DNA of 45,788 bases from Flavobacteriaceae bacterium (GCA_009693575.1 SHWZ01000018.1:1-45788), one strand, 5' to 3'; shown: positions 17,696-25,975, numbered from the stretch's first letter. Notes: generated by a model from the sequence alone, not told the origin. Translations and numbers: made by a program.

Positions 17696-18607
17696 TCAGC
17701 TTGCTATCAGTTTTATTCCTATTAACCAAGGTAAAATTTCGACGGTGCAAAGATAAAGGGCTAAATAAAATTTGGGATACGGGAAGGTATACAAAAGTAC
17801 CGATGCTTCTCGTAACAGCCTGTAAATTAATGACACAAGCAATAGTGCAATCAATATTCCTTTCATTTGGTCGTCGGAAATGGTATTATTGTTTAAGTAA
17901 TTTATTAGAAAAAAAGGAAAGAATACAAGGATGAAAAGGAAATTGATACCTATTGTATGGTGTACGATGACCATTCCCATTTTTTCTACTTCAAATAGTT
18001 GCCCAAGTAAATAATGGATTGACGCCTTTGCCAAATAAACAAAAAAGATAAGCCCCAGTAGGGCCATGAAGCGAAGTGCTGGCTGACTGATAACCCCAAA
18101 CAATTCAACCCCAGGTGTTAGGAAAGCGGTAAGTGCTATCATAACGGATGAAACAGACATCAACTGCATTGTTGTGGAGTGAAATACCGTTTTGTGATCG
18201 CCCAGGTATTTGATGGCATTTCCTGTGGTGAACATGGTACTGATAAAAGAATACACCCCATGCTCGTTGTATGCTTTTACTCCTGCTATTACTGCCACTA
18301 TGTTTAGTACAATGAAGAATATAAGAAGGTTGTTGGCTGTAGGTATTTTTTTAATGGCATACATTGGTGGCAGCAGCGGGTCAAACTCTTCTCTGTCGAC
18401 CATGGGCTTTTGAATGCTTAGCAGTGTGTATGGCATAGCTGCCACCCTTGCTTGAGAATCAAGCGAAAGTTCATCCAAAAGTAAAGACTTTGATGTTGGA
18501 ATAGTATTGTCATACAAAAGTGAATCGCTCTGGGCTGCCAAAAAAGGTGGGAGCAAAAACAAGCCAATAAAGGCTAAGGTAATAAACCGAACAAGCTTGA
18601 TGTGCAT
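17696..18607 (-). CDS. DUF4271 multi-pass membrane protein
   Basis: This 303-residue protein has an N-terminal leader (FITLAFIGLFLLPPFLAAQ), a soluble stretch of about 65 residues and then six or seven hydrophobic helices. These include LLIFFIVLNIVAVIAGV, MALLGLIFFVYLAKASIHYL, FLFILVFFPFFLINYL and ILIALLLVSLIYRLL. The arrangement matches the DUF4271 family, which in Bacteroidota commonly sits beside hemD near T9SS genes. No function is established. It lies 17 bp behind the acyl-CoA dehydrogenase and 4 bp ahead of hemD, so the three probably form one transcript. Confidence 0.85.
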   Translation of the reverse strand: MHIKLVRFITLAFIGLFLLPPFLAAQSDSLLYDNTIPTSKSLLLDELSLDSQARVAAMPYTLLSIQKPMVDREEFDPLLPPMYAIKKIPTANNLLIFFIVLNIVAVIAGVKAYNEHGVYSFISTMFTTGNAIKYLGDHKTVFHSTTMQLMSVSSVMIALTAFLTPGVELFGVISQPALRFMALLGLIFFVYLAKASIHYLLGQLFEVEKMGMVIVHHTIGINFLFILVFFPFFLINYLNNNTISDDQMKGILIALLLVSLIYRLLREASVLLYTFPYPKFYLALYLCTVEILPWLIGIKLIAS

Positions 18608-18624
18608 GTTGATTCCTGAGAAAA

Positions 18625-19764
18625 TTACCTGAGAACTTCCCTTGAAATCACAATTTTTTGAACCTCACTGGTGCCTTCGTATATTTGGGTGATCTTGGCA
18701 TCACGCATCAGCCTCTCCACATGGTATTCTTTCACATAACCATAGCCACCATGAATTTGTACCGCCTCAATGGTGGTATCCATTGCCGTTTTTGACGAAT
18801 ACAACTTAGCCATACTGCTAGCAAGTGCATACTCAAGATGCTGGTCTTTGAGCCAAGCCGCCTTGAGGCAAAGCAACCGTGAGGCTTCTATTTCTGTGGC
18901 CATATCTGCCAGTTTGAATTGAATAGCCTGATGGTTCATTATTTCTGTGCCAAAGGCTTTGCGTTCCTTAGAATATTTAACGGCCAACTCAAAAGCCCCT
19001 GATGCAATACCCAAGGCTTGCGATGCAATACCAATGCGGCCTCCGCCCAAAGTTTTCATGGCAAACTTGAATCCGAATCCGTCCTCGCCTATCCTGTTTC
19101 CCTTGGGCACTTTTACATCTTGAAACATCACCGAATGCGTATCGCTGGCACGTATACCCATCTTCTGTTCCTTTGGCCCAAGTGTTATTCCAGGCGAGTT
19201 ACGTTCAACAATAAATGCGTTAATGCCCTTGTGTCCTTTTTCAGGATAGGTTTGTGCTATCACCAAATAGGTAGAAGCAGTATTGCCACATGTAATCCAA
19301 TTCTTGGTGCCGTTCAGAATATAATGGTCGCCTTTATCGTCGGCAGTGGTTCGTTGCGACGTCGCATCGCTGCCTGCCTCTGGTTCGCTAAGTAGAAATG
19401 CTCCATGACATTGGCCGCTGGCGAGTGGTCGCAGGTATTTCTGCTTTTGTTCTTCGTTTCCAAAAGTTTCGAGCCCCCAGCAAACCAGCGAATTATTTAC
19501 CGAAACAACCACCGATACTGAAGCATCAATCTTTGAAAGCTCCTCCATAGCCAACACATACGAAATGGTATCCATACCCGCACCTCCATAATCGGGGCTC
19601 ACCATCATCCCAAGAAATCCCATCTCGCCAAGTTTCTTTATTTGCTCATGGGGAAAGGCTTGGGTTTCGTCACGCTCAATCACGCCGGGCAGCAGTTCTT
19701 GCTGAGCAAAGTCGCGGGCGGCCTGCCTTATCATCAAATGTTCTTCGGTAAGTTGGAAATTCAT
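18625..19764 (-). CDS. Acyl-CoA dehydrogenase
   Basis: A 379-residue FAD-dependent acyl-CoA dehydrogenase of the short/medium-chain type, acting in beta-oxidation or branched-chain amino-acid breakdown. The ATG at 19764 starts the standard NFQLTEEHLMIRQAARDFAQ. The frame extends upstream to 19887 with a basic, non-homologous peptide that overlaps promoter sequence, so it is rejected. Family signatures are present: GAFLLSEPEAGSDATSQRT, the flavin-binding YILNGTKNWITCG, ERKAFGTEIMNHQAIQFKLA and the C-terminal QIYEGTSEVQKIVISREVL carrying the catalytic Glu. Substrate chain length cannot be told. It leads the operon with the DUF4271 gene and hemD. Confidence 0.94.
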   Translation of the reverse strand: MNFQLTEEHLMIRQAARDFAQQELLPGVIERDETQAFPHEQIKKLGEMGFLGMMVSPDYGGAGMDTISYVLAMEELSKIDASVSVVVSVNNSLVCWGLETFGNEEQKQKYLRPLASGQCHGAFLLSEPEAGSDATSQRTTADDKGDHYILNGTKNWITCGNTASTYLVIAQTYPEKGHKGINAFIVERNSPGITLGPKEQKMGIRASDTHSVMFQDVKVPKGNRIGEDGFGFKFAMKTLGGGRIGIASQALGIASGAFELAVKYSKERKAFGTEIMNHQAIQFKLADMATEIEASRLLCLKAAWLKDQHLEYALASSMAKLYSSKTAMDTTIEAVQIHGGYGYVKEYHVERLMRDAKITQIYEGTSEVQKIVISREVLR

Positions 19765-19781
19765 ATAGGCTGAAATTTTGG

Positions 19782-19814
19782 CAAAAATAGGCCAACTGTC
19801 CTCAATTACTTTTG
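19782..19814. promoter_or_regulatory. Closely spaced divergent -7 boxes
   Basis: A TATTTTTG box reads leftward (19789-19782) toward the acyl-CoA dehydrogenase, 17 nt before its ATG. A TACTTTTG box reads rightward (19807-19814) toward the BamA-like gene. The boxes are only 17 bp apart and face away from each other, so polymerase bound at one should cover the other. No good -33 elements were found for either. Confidence 0.5.
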
Positions 19815-19834
19815 CCCACCAATTACCCGCCTTT

Positions 19835-21565
19835 TTGTCAAGCCGCTCAGTCCTTTGTTGTTTCTTGCTCTGCTTTGCCTGGGGCAAAATTTCCGCACAG
19901 GGTTTTCACAAGATTTGTTATTGCGAAAATGGCAGGCCGCTTTTTTGCGACAGCACTCAAAACAAAAACGACATTTCAAAGATAGTGGAAAGTTATGTTT
20001 TGGGGATGATGAAAAAGGGACATGTAGAAGCGGCGGCTGACAGCATTTTAGAAACTAAAAAAGTCAGTCAAGTATATATCCACACCGGGCCAGTTTATCG
20101 CTGGGTCAAATTGCTTGTACCCGACTCTTGCCCACTCCCAACTTTACTTGCAGACAAGGTTGAGGATTTGAAATCGAAACCTATCAGCCCGCAAGAAACC
20201 GAAGGAATTTTGCAGGAAATTCTCACCCATTTCGACAACAACGGATATCCATTTGCTAAAGTAAAATTAGGAAATATTCTGCTGAAAGACAGTGTGGCGG
20301 AAGCCCTACTTTTTATTGACAGATACAAGCAAATCCTCTTTGACTCTATTGACTTTGCCGGAGAGAAAGTAGTGAGTAAAGAATTCCTAATACAATACCT
20401 TGGAATCAAGCCCGGAAAGCCATACAATGAAAGCCTAGTGCTGGATGCCGAGCGAAAACTGAATGAACTTGCCTTTCTAAAAAACAACCGCAGCCCAGTA
20501 GTTTTTTTCAAGGAAAACAAGGCTACCCTGGTTTTGTATTTAGAGAAAAACAAGTCCAGCAATTTTGATGGAATAGTGGGGCTTGCCCCAGCCAGCGAAC
20601 TCACCCCTGGTAAACTGCTGCTCACTGGAGAAGCACATCTTTTGCTACAAAATTTGTTCGAAAAAGCATATTCATTTCAACTGGACTACCGCAACTTTCG
20701 GGGCAGTTCTCAGGATGTGTTTTTGCAGGCAACCCTCCCCTACCTTTTCAAGACCCAACTGGGGGCAGATGTGAGCCAACAATTTCTGAAATATGATACC
20801 AATTTTTTCAGTAGTAATTCGGAGCTTGGGCTTCGCTATCAATTTAATGGCAGCGATTACCTGAAAGCCTTTTACCGCCGCGAAGCTGTGAACCTTTTGC
20901 AGTTTGATACCGTTTCCGTTTTGCAGTTCAAAACCCTGCCTGAATTTATAGATCAAAGCAACAACATTTATGGCCTGAACCTGAAACGCAACCGACTGAA
21001 CTACCGCCCCAACCCAACCCGTGGCTATAGTTTGGATTTGGTCGCCAGTGCCGGGCTGAAACATATACTTGAAAACTCGTATCTGAAAACACTTGGACTA
21101 TACGATACCTTGAAGCTGAACACCCTGCAATACCGATTGCAAGCCAATGGAAAGCTATGTATTCCGCTGGGAAAATCAAGTACACTTTTCACACAGTTCA
21201 ACGGCTCGCATCTGGCATCTCCTTCCATTTTTGCCAACGAACTCTATCGCATTGGCGGCATACGCACCCTGCGTGGCTACGACGAACAAAGTATATTGGC
21301 CAGCACCTACTTGATTGGTAACCTTGAATACCGCTACATCATTGGCCGCAACAGCCATGCAGCCATGTTTCTAAATGGTGCCTGGTGGGAAAATAGAAGT
21401 CGGGGATTATACAAAAACGGATTGCCGCTGGGGGCTGGTGTTGGCGTGAACCTACAAACAAAGGCCGGTATCCTTTCACTCTACTATGCCCTCCCCTTTT
21501 CGCCCGGCAAGCAGTTCGAGTTTCGCACGGGCAAGGTGCATTTTGGGGTGGTAAATTATTTTTAG
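19835..21565 (+). CDS. BamA/TamA-like outer-membrane protein (POTRA plus D15 barrel)
   Basis: A 576-residue Omp85-superfamily protein. From TTG 19835 it has a signal peptide (MSSRSVLCCFLLCFAWG, cut near SAQGF). A longer TTG start at 19778 would lie ahead of the promoter box and is disfavoured. POTRA-like segments cover about residues 60-230 (GILQEILTHFDNNGYPFAKV, then YLGIKPGKPYNESLVLDAER). The barrel follows, with IFANELYRIGGIRTLRGYDE matching the conserved RGY region of D15 barrels and GVNLQTKAGILSLYYALPF. The C-terminal strand ends VVNYF, with the terminal Phe needed for barrel insertion. It is shorter than BamA, so a TamA-like or accessory role is likelier. Confidence 0.88.
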   Translation: MSSRSVLCCFLLCFAWGKISAQGFHKICYCENGRPLFCDSTQNKNDISKIVESYVLGMMKKGHVEAAADSILETKKVSQVYIHTGPVYRWVKLLVPDSCPLPTLLADKVEDLKSKPISPQETEGILQEILTHFDNNGYPFAKVKLGNILLKDSVAEALLFIDRYKQILFDSIDFAGEKVVSKEFLIQYLGIKPGKPYNESLVLDAERKLNELAFLKNNRSPVVFFKENKATLVLYLEKNKSSNFDGIVGLAPASELTPGKLLLTGEAHLLLQNLFEKAYSFQLDYRNFRGSSQDVFLQATLPYLFKTQLGADVSQQFLKYDTNFFSSNSELGLRYQFNGSDYLKAFYRREAVNLLQFDTVSVLQFKTLPEFIDQSNNIYGLNLKRNRLNYRPNPTRGYSLDLVASAGLKHILENSYLKTLGLYDTLKLNTLQYRLQANGKLCIPLGKSSTLFTQFNGSHLASPSIFANELYRIGGIRTLRGYDEQSILASTYLIGNLEYRYIIGRNSHAAMFLNGAWWENRSRGLYKNGLPLGAGVGVNLQTKAGILSLYYALPFSPGKQFEFRTGKVHFGVVNYF

Positions 21566-21599
21566 ATTTGAACGCAGAGTCACAGAAAACACAAAGGAA

Positions 21600-21859
21600 T
21601 TTCGGCAGGTTGGTGGGGAGTCCAGCCACGGGCAAGAACTCACCATATATAATGTATTGGGTGAGGGGGTATATAAAGACATCTGGCTTGCAGCCCAAAC
21701 CCAACAAACCATAAATGTAGCAGCCCTGCCCAAAGGGTTTTGCATCTGGTTGGCGACCAAGCTGCCTGTGGTCTGGCCTTTGAGAAGCAGTTTGAGTTCG
21801 GCAGCGGCAAAGTTAGGCTTTTACCGGCATACGAAAACGAATCTCCAAATCACCCGTGA
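21600..21859 (+). pseudogene. Decayed tails of two exported-protein genes
   Basis: No intact gene fits here, but two fragments in different frames look like gene remains. From about 21633 the frame reads QELTIYNVLGEGVYKDIWL and TQQTINVAALPKGFCIW, a clear match to the T9SS type A sorting-domain pattern (IYNxLGxxVY, then LPKGxYxW). It then loses meaning near 21755. From 21755 another frame reads GLAFEKQFEFGSGKVRLLP to a stop at 21857-21859. This resembles the last strand of the BamA-like gene just upstream (PGKQFEFRTGKVHFG). The region appears to be a graveyard that ran into the end of rlmH. Confidence 0.5.
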
Positions 21860-22323
21860 TGATACGGTTCGTTCTTCAGGATGCTGTGGGCACGGTATAG
21901 CTGCTCCAAGAAAATAAGCCTGAACATCTGGTGGTTGAAAGTGAGTTGCGAGAACGACAAAGATTGGTCGGCTCGTGCATACAATTTCTCTGAAAAACCA
22001 AAAGAGCCACCTATGCAAAACACAATATGGCTGCGGCCTGCGTTCATCTGCTTTTGCAAATAATCTGCAAACAAAACAGAACTCATCTGCTTGCCTTTTT
22101 CATCCAGCAACACTACAAAATCCGTAGGTTTCAATTTGGCCAAAAACAAATCGGATTCCGCTTGTCGCTGACTTTTTTCATCTTCAAAAGCTTGGCCTTT
22201 TTTGAGGTTCAACTCATATATCTCGATGGAACAATAATGCTTCATTTTGCTCACATAAAATTCCACTCCTTCAATCAGGTATGTGTGGCTAAGTTTGCCG
22301 CAGGTGAGGAGGGTGGTTTTCAA
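21850..22323 (-). CDS. rlmH: 23S rRNA pseudouridine-1915 N3-methyltransferase RlmH
   Basis: RlmH methylates pseudouridine 1915 in helix 69 of 23S rRNA using S-adenosylmethionine in a trefoil-knot SPOUT fold. The 157-residue protein shows the family blocks FVVLLDEKGKQMSS, IVFCIGGSFGF and SLSFSQLTFNHQMFRLIFLE, then QLYRAHSI and a terminal PYHHG. The start is a TTG at 22323, because no ATG lies between it and residue 27. It is 27 bp downstream of hicB on the same strand with no obvious promoter of its own. It may therefore be read partly from the toxin-antitoxin promoter. Confidence 0.95.
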   Translation of the reverse strand: MKTTLLTCGKLSHTYLIEGVEFYVSKMKHYCSIEIYELNLKKGQAFEDEKSQRQAESDLFLAKLKPTDFVVLLDEKGKQMSSVLFADYLQKQMNAGRSHIVFCIGGSFGFSEKLYARADQSLSFSQLTFNHQMFRLIFLEQLYRAHSILKNEPYHHG

Positions 22324-22350
22324 TGATTACCGAACTTGGAATAAAATGAA

Positions 22351-22743
22351 TTACCGACTAAACAAACTCACATCTGACAGTTCCCTTCCTACTTCCTGTA
22401 TTCCCAAAAGAATCTTTTCAGTCTGCTTCTCCGAAGGGGTTTTTCTACCCTGAACATATTGCGAAAGCAGGGTTGGATTCATGCCAATTCGGGTAGCAAG
22501 GTAGCGGGCATTCAACACTTTGTAATGCTTGAAAAACTGTTTCAAATCAATATGAAATTTCACCTGATTGGGCTTGATGGAAATCCCTTCATCTTCAAAA
22601 TAAAAATTGAGGGCTTCGGTCATGTTGGCCAGCAACTCGGTGAATGTTTTGCCAGTAGAATATACATTCTGCTTGTCGGCATACGCTGAAAAGCCAGTGG
22701 ATGTCCGCTCAACTATGGCTGCAATATCTTTAGTTTTTGTCAT
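22351..22743 (-). CDS. hicB: HicB-type antitoxin with a C-terminal HTH domain
   Basis: This 130-residue protein has two parts. Residues 1-55 form a degraded HicB fold (AAIVERTSTGFSAYAD, TGKTFTELLANMTEALNFYF), the RNase-H-like domain that blocks HicA. Residues about 77-115 form an XRE-like helix-turn-helix (LNARYLATRIGMNPTLLSQ, then GRKTPSEKQTEKIL) that should bind the operator. It overlaps hicA by 14 bp, so translation is coupled. The toxin-first gene order and palindromic operator upstream fit an autoregulated type II toxin-antitoxin module. Confidence 0.82.
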   Translation of the reverse strand: MTKTKDIAAIVERTSTGFSAYADKQNVYSTGKTFTELLANMTEALNFYFEDEGISIKPNQVKFHIDLKQFFKHYKVLNARYLATRIGMNPTLLSQYVQGRKTPSEKQTEKILLGIQEVGRELSDVSLFSR

Positions 22744-22930
22744 TGGTTTTTATGTCTGATTGTTTCAAAAATTTCTTTTCCAACCCCCAACCCAGTTCGG
22801 AACTTCCGTGGTTAGGAAAGATTATCACTTCTTCTGAAAATGCATGTTTCATTTTGATATGCGACCCTCTTTGAGAAACGGGATACCAACCTCTGCTGAT
22901 GAGAATCTTGTACATTTCAGAACACTTCAT
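22730..22930 (-). CDS. hicA: HicA-type mRNA interferase toxin
   Basis: HicA toxins have a double-stranded-RNA-binding-like fold and cut mRNA. From the ATG at 22930 the protein has 66 residues, a normal length. It shows the family pattern YKILISRGWYPVSQRGSHIK, with the conserved His24 of GSH, then VIIFPNHGSSELGWGL and KKFLKQSDIK. A GTG at 22960 would add 10 residues but lies inside the promoter palindrome, so the ATG is preferred. Both the basic pocket and the His are intact, so the toxin looks active. Confidence 0.85.
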   Translation of the reverse strand: MKCSEMYKILISRGWYPVSQRGSHIKMKHAFSEEVIIFPNHGSSELGWGLEKKFLKQSDIKTNDKN

Positions 22931-22959
22931 TTTGTATTTTTGTGTTGCGGGTCTCGCCA

Positions 22960-22985
22960 CAAAGGTAAATAATAATTTACCTTTG
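22960..22985. promoter_or_regulatory. Palindromic operator over the hicAB promoter
   Basis: Perfect inverted repeat: CAAAGGTAAAT (22960-22970), a 4-bp centre AATA, then ATTTACCTTTG (22975-22985). Each arm contains TACCTTTG, an exact -7 box reading outward. The leftward one serves hicA, with its ATG at 22930 lying 29 nt beyond. The arms are the obvious binding site for the HicB helix-turn-helix, which would shut off the promoter directly. Confidence 0.7.
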
Positions 22986-23063
22986 ATTGCTTATTTTTTT
23001 CAGGGGAGAAAAAATTCTTTAGTCAAATGAAATCCCCAAAAGAAGAAAAGTTTTTCACAAAAA

Positions 23064-23087
23064 GAAACCGCCTGTTGAGGCGGTTTC
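23064..23087 (-). terminator. Intrinsic terminator after clpC
   Basis: A 9-bp stem GAAACCGCC (23064-23072) against GGCGGTTTC (23079-23087) with a 6-nt loop. On the minus strand it lies 12 bp beyond the clpC stop and is followed by a T-rich run (TTTTTG). Confidence 0.85.
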
Positions 23088-23099
23088 TGATAAGAATTA

Positions 23100-25682
23100 T
23101 TACTCCTCAGGAGTCTGCGGCGTGTCTTTCTTCTTTTTTTCCTTCTTTTTCAGCACGGTTATTTTCAGTTCCTCGGCATCCTTTTCGTGGTCCACACCTA
23201 TGGTGTCGCCTTCGGTTATTTCTGCACGCAGCATTTCTTCGGCTACGCTGTCTTCCAAGTATTTTTGGATGGCACGGCTTAGTGGCCTTGCACCGTAGTC
23301 AGGGTCATAGCCTTTGTCGCAAAGGAATTCCTTGGCTGCATCGGTCAGTTTTATTTTGTAGCCCATTGGCTCCACACGGCTGAACAACTTGGCTAGGTTG
23401 AGTTCCAGTATCTGCATCATGTGTTCTTTTTCCAGTTGGCCAAATACAATCAGGTCGTCAATTCTGTTCAAAAACTCCGGTGAAAAATAGCGTTTTAGGG
23501 CTGTTTCTATCACACTCTTGATGTGATCATCAGCATTGTTTTGTTTAGCATTGGTGCTGAAACCAACTCCTTGACCAAAGTCTTTCAACTGACGGCTGCC
23601 AATATTGCTGGTCATAATGATGATGGCATTACGAAAGTCAATCTTGCGACCCATGCTGTCGGTCATGTAGCCCTCGTCGAGCACTTGCAGCAGCAAGTTG
23701 AACACATCCGGGTGAGCCTTTTCTATTTCATCCAACAGTATAACACTGTATGGCTTGCGACGAACTTTCTCTGTCAACTGCCCCCCTTCTTCGTAACCAA
23801 CGTATCCCGGAGGAGCTCCCACCAAACGACTCACGGCAAACTTCTCCATATACTCACTCATGTCTATCCGAATCATGGCATCGTCACTGTCGAAAAGGTA
23901 TTTGCTCAAGGCTTTTGCAAGTTCGGTTTTGCCCACTCCAGTTGGCCCCAAAAATATAAATGAACCGATGGGTTTATTAGGATTTTTCAGTCCTGCACGG
24001 GTACGTTGAATGGCTTTGGCCAATTTGCCGATTGCCACATCTTGTCCAATCACTCGGCCACGAAGGTCGTCGGCCATTTTCAGCAGGCGGTTGCTTTCGC
24101 TTTGGGCAATGCGTTTCACAGGTATGCCCGTCATCATGGCTATTACATCGGCTACATCATCCTCAGTCACGTTGAACTTCTGGTTCTTGGTTTCTTCTTC
24201 CCACTTGGCTTTTTCCAATTCAAGCTCTTCCAGCAGGTATTTTTCGCTATCACGAAGTTTGGCAGCCTCTTCATATTTCTGGCTTTTCACCACTTTATTT
24301 TTCAACACCTTTATATCTTCAATCTTGCTTTCCAAATCCAAAATATTTTCAGGCACATGGATATTGTTCAAATGAACTCGTGCTCCTGATTCGTCCAAAA
24401 TATCAATGGCTTTGTCCGGCAGGAAACGGTCAGCCATGTAGCGTGTACTCATTTTTACACAGGCGTCAATGCTCTCAGGAGTATACAGCACCGAATGATG
24501 GTCTTCGTATTTTTCTTTGATATTATTCAGTATTTGGATGGTTTCCTCTTCGCTAGCTGGGTTCACCATCACTGGCTGAAAGCGGCGTTCCAAAGCTCCG
24601 TCTTTTTCTATGTACTGACGGTATTCGTCCAATGTGGTAGCACCGATACATTGTATATCGCCACGGCTCAAAGCAGGCTTGAACATATTACTGGCATCCA
24701 AACTGCCGCTTGCACCACCTGCACCCACGATAGTATGTATTTCATCAATAAACAAAATCACATCGGGCGATTTTTCGAGTTCATTCATCACGGCTTTCAT
24801 TCGTTCCTCAAATTGACCACGGTATTTAGTTCCTGCCACCAACGAAGCCAAATCAAGCGTCACCACCCGTTTGCCAAACAACACACGACTCACTTTACGT
24901 TGCGAAATTCGCAGGGCAAGTCCTTCCGCAATGGCGGTTTTACCAACACCCGGCTCACCTATCAGTACTGGATTGTTCTTTTTCCTTCTGCTCAATATTT
25001 GTGAAACCCTTTCAATTTCTTTTTCACGACCAACAATTGGATCAAGTTTGCCATCTTCAGCAGCACGGGTAAGGTCTCGGCCAAAATTGTCAAGCACTGG
25101 GGTTTTGCTTTTTGTATCGCCTTGTTTGCCTGGACCAGCTCCACTACCCCCACGCGGAGGTTCTGGTCTGCCTTCACCACCATCATCAGGGTAATCGGTG
25201 GGAAGTTCGGCTCGTACATCGCTGCGATAGGTATCTGAATCGCTGACACCATTTATCACGGCACTCTTGAATATCTCGTAGGTAATTGCATACGAATTGC
25301 TCAGGATTTGCGAAGCAGTATTGTCTTCATCACGCAAAATAGACAGGAGCAAATGCTCTGTCCCTATCAAGTCCGTTTTGAATATACGGGCTTCGAGGTA
25401 GGTTATTTTTAACACCTTTTCTGACTGCTTTGTCAGTGGGATATTGGCCAAATTGCCAATCTTGCCAGTCACCAAATGTTTCATGCTATCCTCGATACTA
25501 CGTCGCAAGCGTATCACATCCACATCAAGGTGTTTCAGTATTTTTAGAGCTGTGCCATCACCGTCTCGTAGCAGACCAAGCATGAGGTGTTCACAGCCAA
25601 TAAAGTCGTGGCCTAGTCGGATGGCTTCTTCACGGGCAAATGAGAGTACATCACGAACGCGGGGTGAGAATTTGGATTCCAT
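23100..25682 (-). CDS. clpC: ATP-dependent Clp protease ATP-binding subunit ClpC
   Basis: ClpC is the Hsp100 unfoldase that feeds substrates to ClpP. The 860-residue protein has two Clp_N repeats (about 1-150), a Gly/Pro-rich linker (156-195) and a first AAA domain with Walker A GEPGVGKTA at 242-250 and Walker B ILFIDEIHT. A middle region carries a UVR motif (YEEAAKLRDSEKYLLEELEL, about 470-490). The second AAA domain has GPTGVGKTE from residue 579 and VILLDEIEKAHPDVFNLLLQ. The UVR segment and single-turn middle domain identify ClpC and not ClpB. A TACCTTTG box on the minus strand at 25871-25864 may be its promoter, implying a leader of about 175 nt. Confidence 0.96.
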   Translation of the reverse strand: MESKFSPRVRDVLSFAREEAIRLGHDFIGCEHLMLGLLRDGDGTALKILKHLDVDVIRLRRSIEDSMKHLVTGKIGNLANIPLTKQSEKVLKITYLEARIFKTDLIGTEHLLLSILRDEDNTASQILSNSYAITYEIFKSAVINGVSDSDTYRSDVRAELPTDYPDDGGEGRPEPPRGGSGAGPGKQGDTKSKTPVLDNFGRDLTRAAEDGKLDPIVGREKEIERVSQILSRRKKNNPVLIGEPGVGKTAIAEGLALRISQRKVSRVLFGKRVVTLDLASLVAGTKYRGQFEERMKAVMNELEKSPDVILFIDEIHTIVGAGGASGSLDASNMFKPALSRGDIQCIGATTLDEYRQYIEKDGALERRFQPVMVNPASEEETIQILNNIKEKYEDHHSVLYTPESIDACVKMSTRYMADRFLPDKAIDILDESGARVHLNNIHVPENILDLESKIEDIKVLKNKVVKSQKYEEAAKLRDSEKYLLEELELEKAKWEEETKNQKFNVTEDDVADVIAMMTGIPVKRIAQSESNRLLKMADDLRGRVIGQDVAIGKLAKAIQRTRAGLKNPNKPIGSFIFLGPTGVGKTELAKALSKYLFDSDDAMIRIDMSEYMEKFAVSRLVGAPPGYVGYEEGGQLTEKVRRKPYSVILLDEIEKAHPDVFNLLLQVLDEGYMTDSMGRKIDFRNAIIIMTSNIGSRQLKDFGQGVGFSTNAKQNNADDHIKSVIETALKRYFSPEFLNRIDDLIVFGQLEKEHMMQILELNLAKLFSRVEPMGYKIKLTDAAKEFLCDKGYDPDYGARPLSRAIQKYLEDSVAEEMLRAEITEGDTIGVDHEKDAEELKITVLKKKEKKKKDTPQTPEE

Positions 25683-25961
25683 AATTGTTATTTTTGTCAG
25701 GCTGAACTTTATCGAAGCCTTGGATTTGGGATGTTTGATGTGGGATTAGGCCAGGTTTGAGGTTTGAATTCTGAATTTTTAATCCTTCGATGTAAGAAAT
25801 CCTACTGCAATGTTACAAAGACAAATCCAAAAGGCAAAACCTGTCATTTTGCACACCGCTAGTCAAAGGTACACATTTTTGGACAAAGACCGAAATAATG
25901 GTGTTCGGGTTGCATTGCAACAAAGAGAGTCGAAGTCATATTTAAACACACCACTCACTAC

Positions 25962-25969
25962 TATTTTTG
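25962..25969 (+). promoter_or_regulatory. -7 promoter box TATTTTTG of rpoN
   Basis: An exact TAnnTTTG match ending 6 nt before the ATG at 25976. It overlaps an in-frame TTG at 25967, which therefore cannot be the start. The upstream 279-bp spacer from clpC is low-complexity G/T-rich sequence with no gene seen. Confidence 0.55.
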
Positions 25970-25975
25970 CACCGT

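Noticed and set aside
21657-21917. Open frame of 86 codons after the BamA-like gene
   Set aside because: Only its first third resembles a T9SS tail. The rest is out of frame with any recognisable sequence and overlaps the end of rlmH on the other strand, so it is treated as gene remains.
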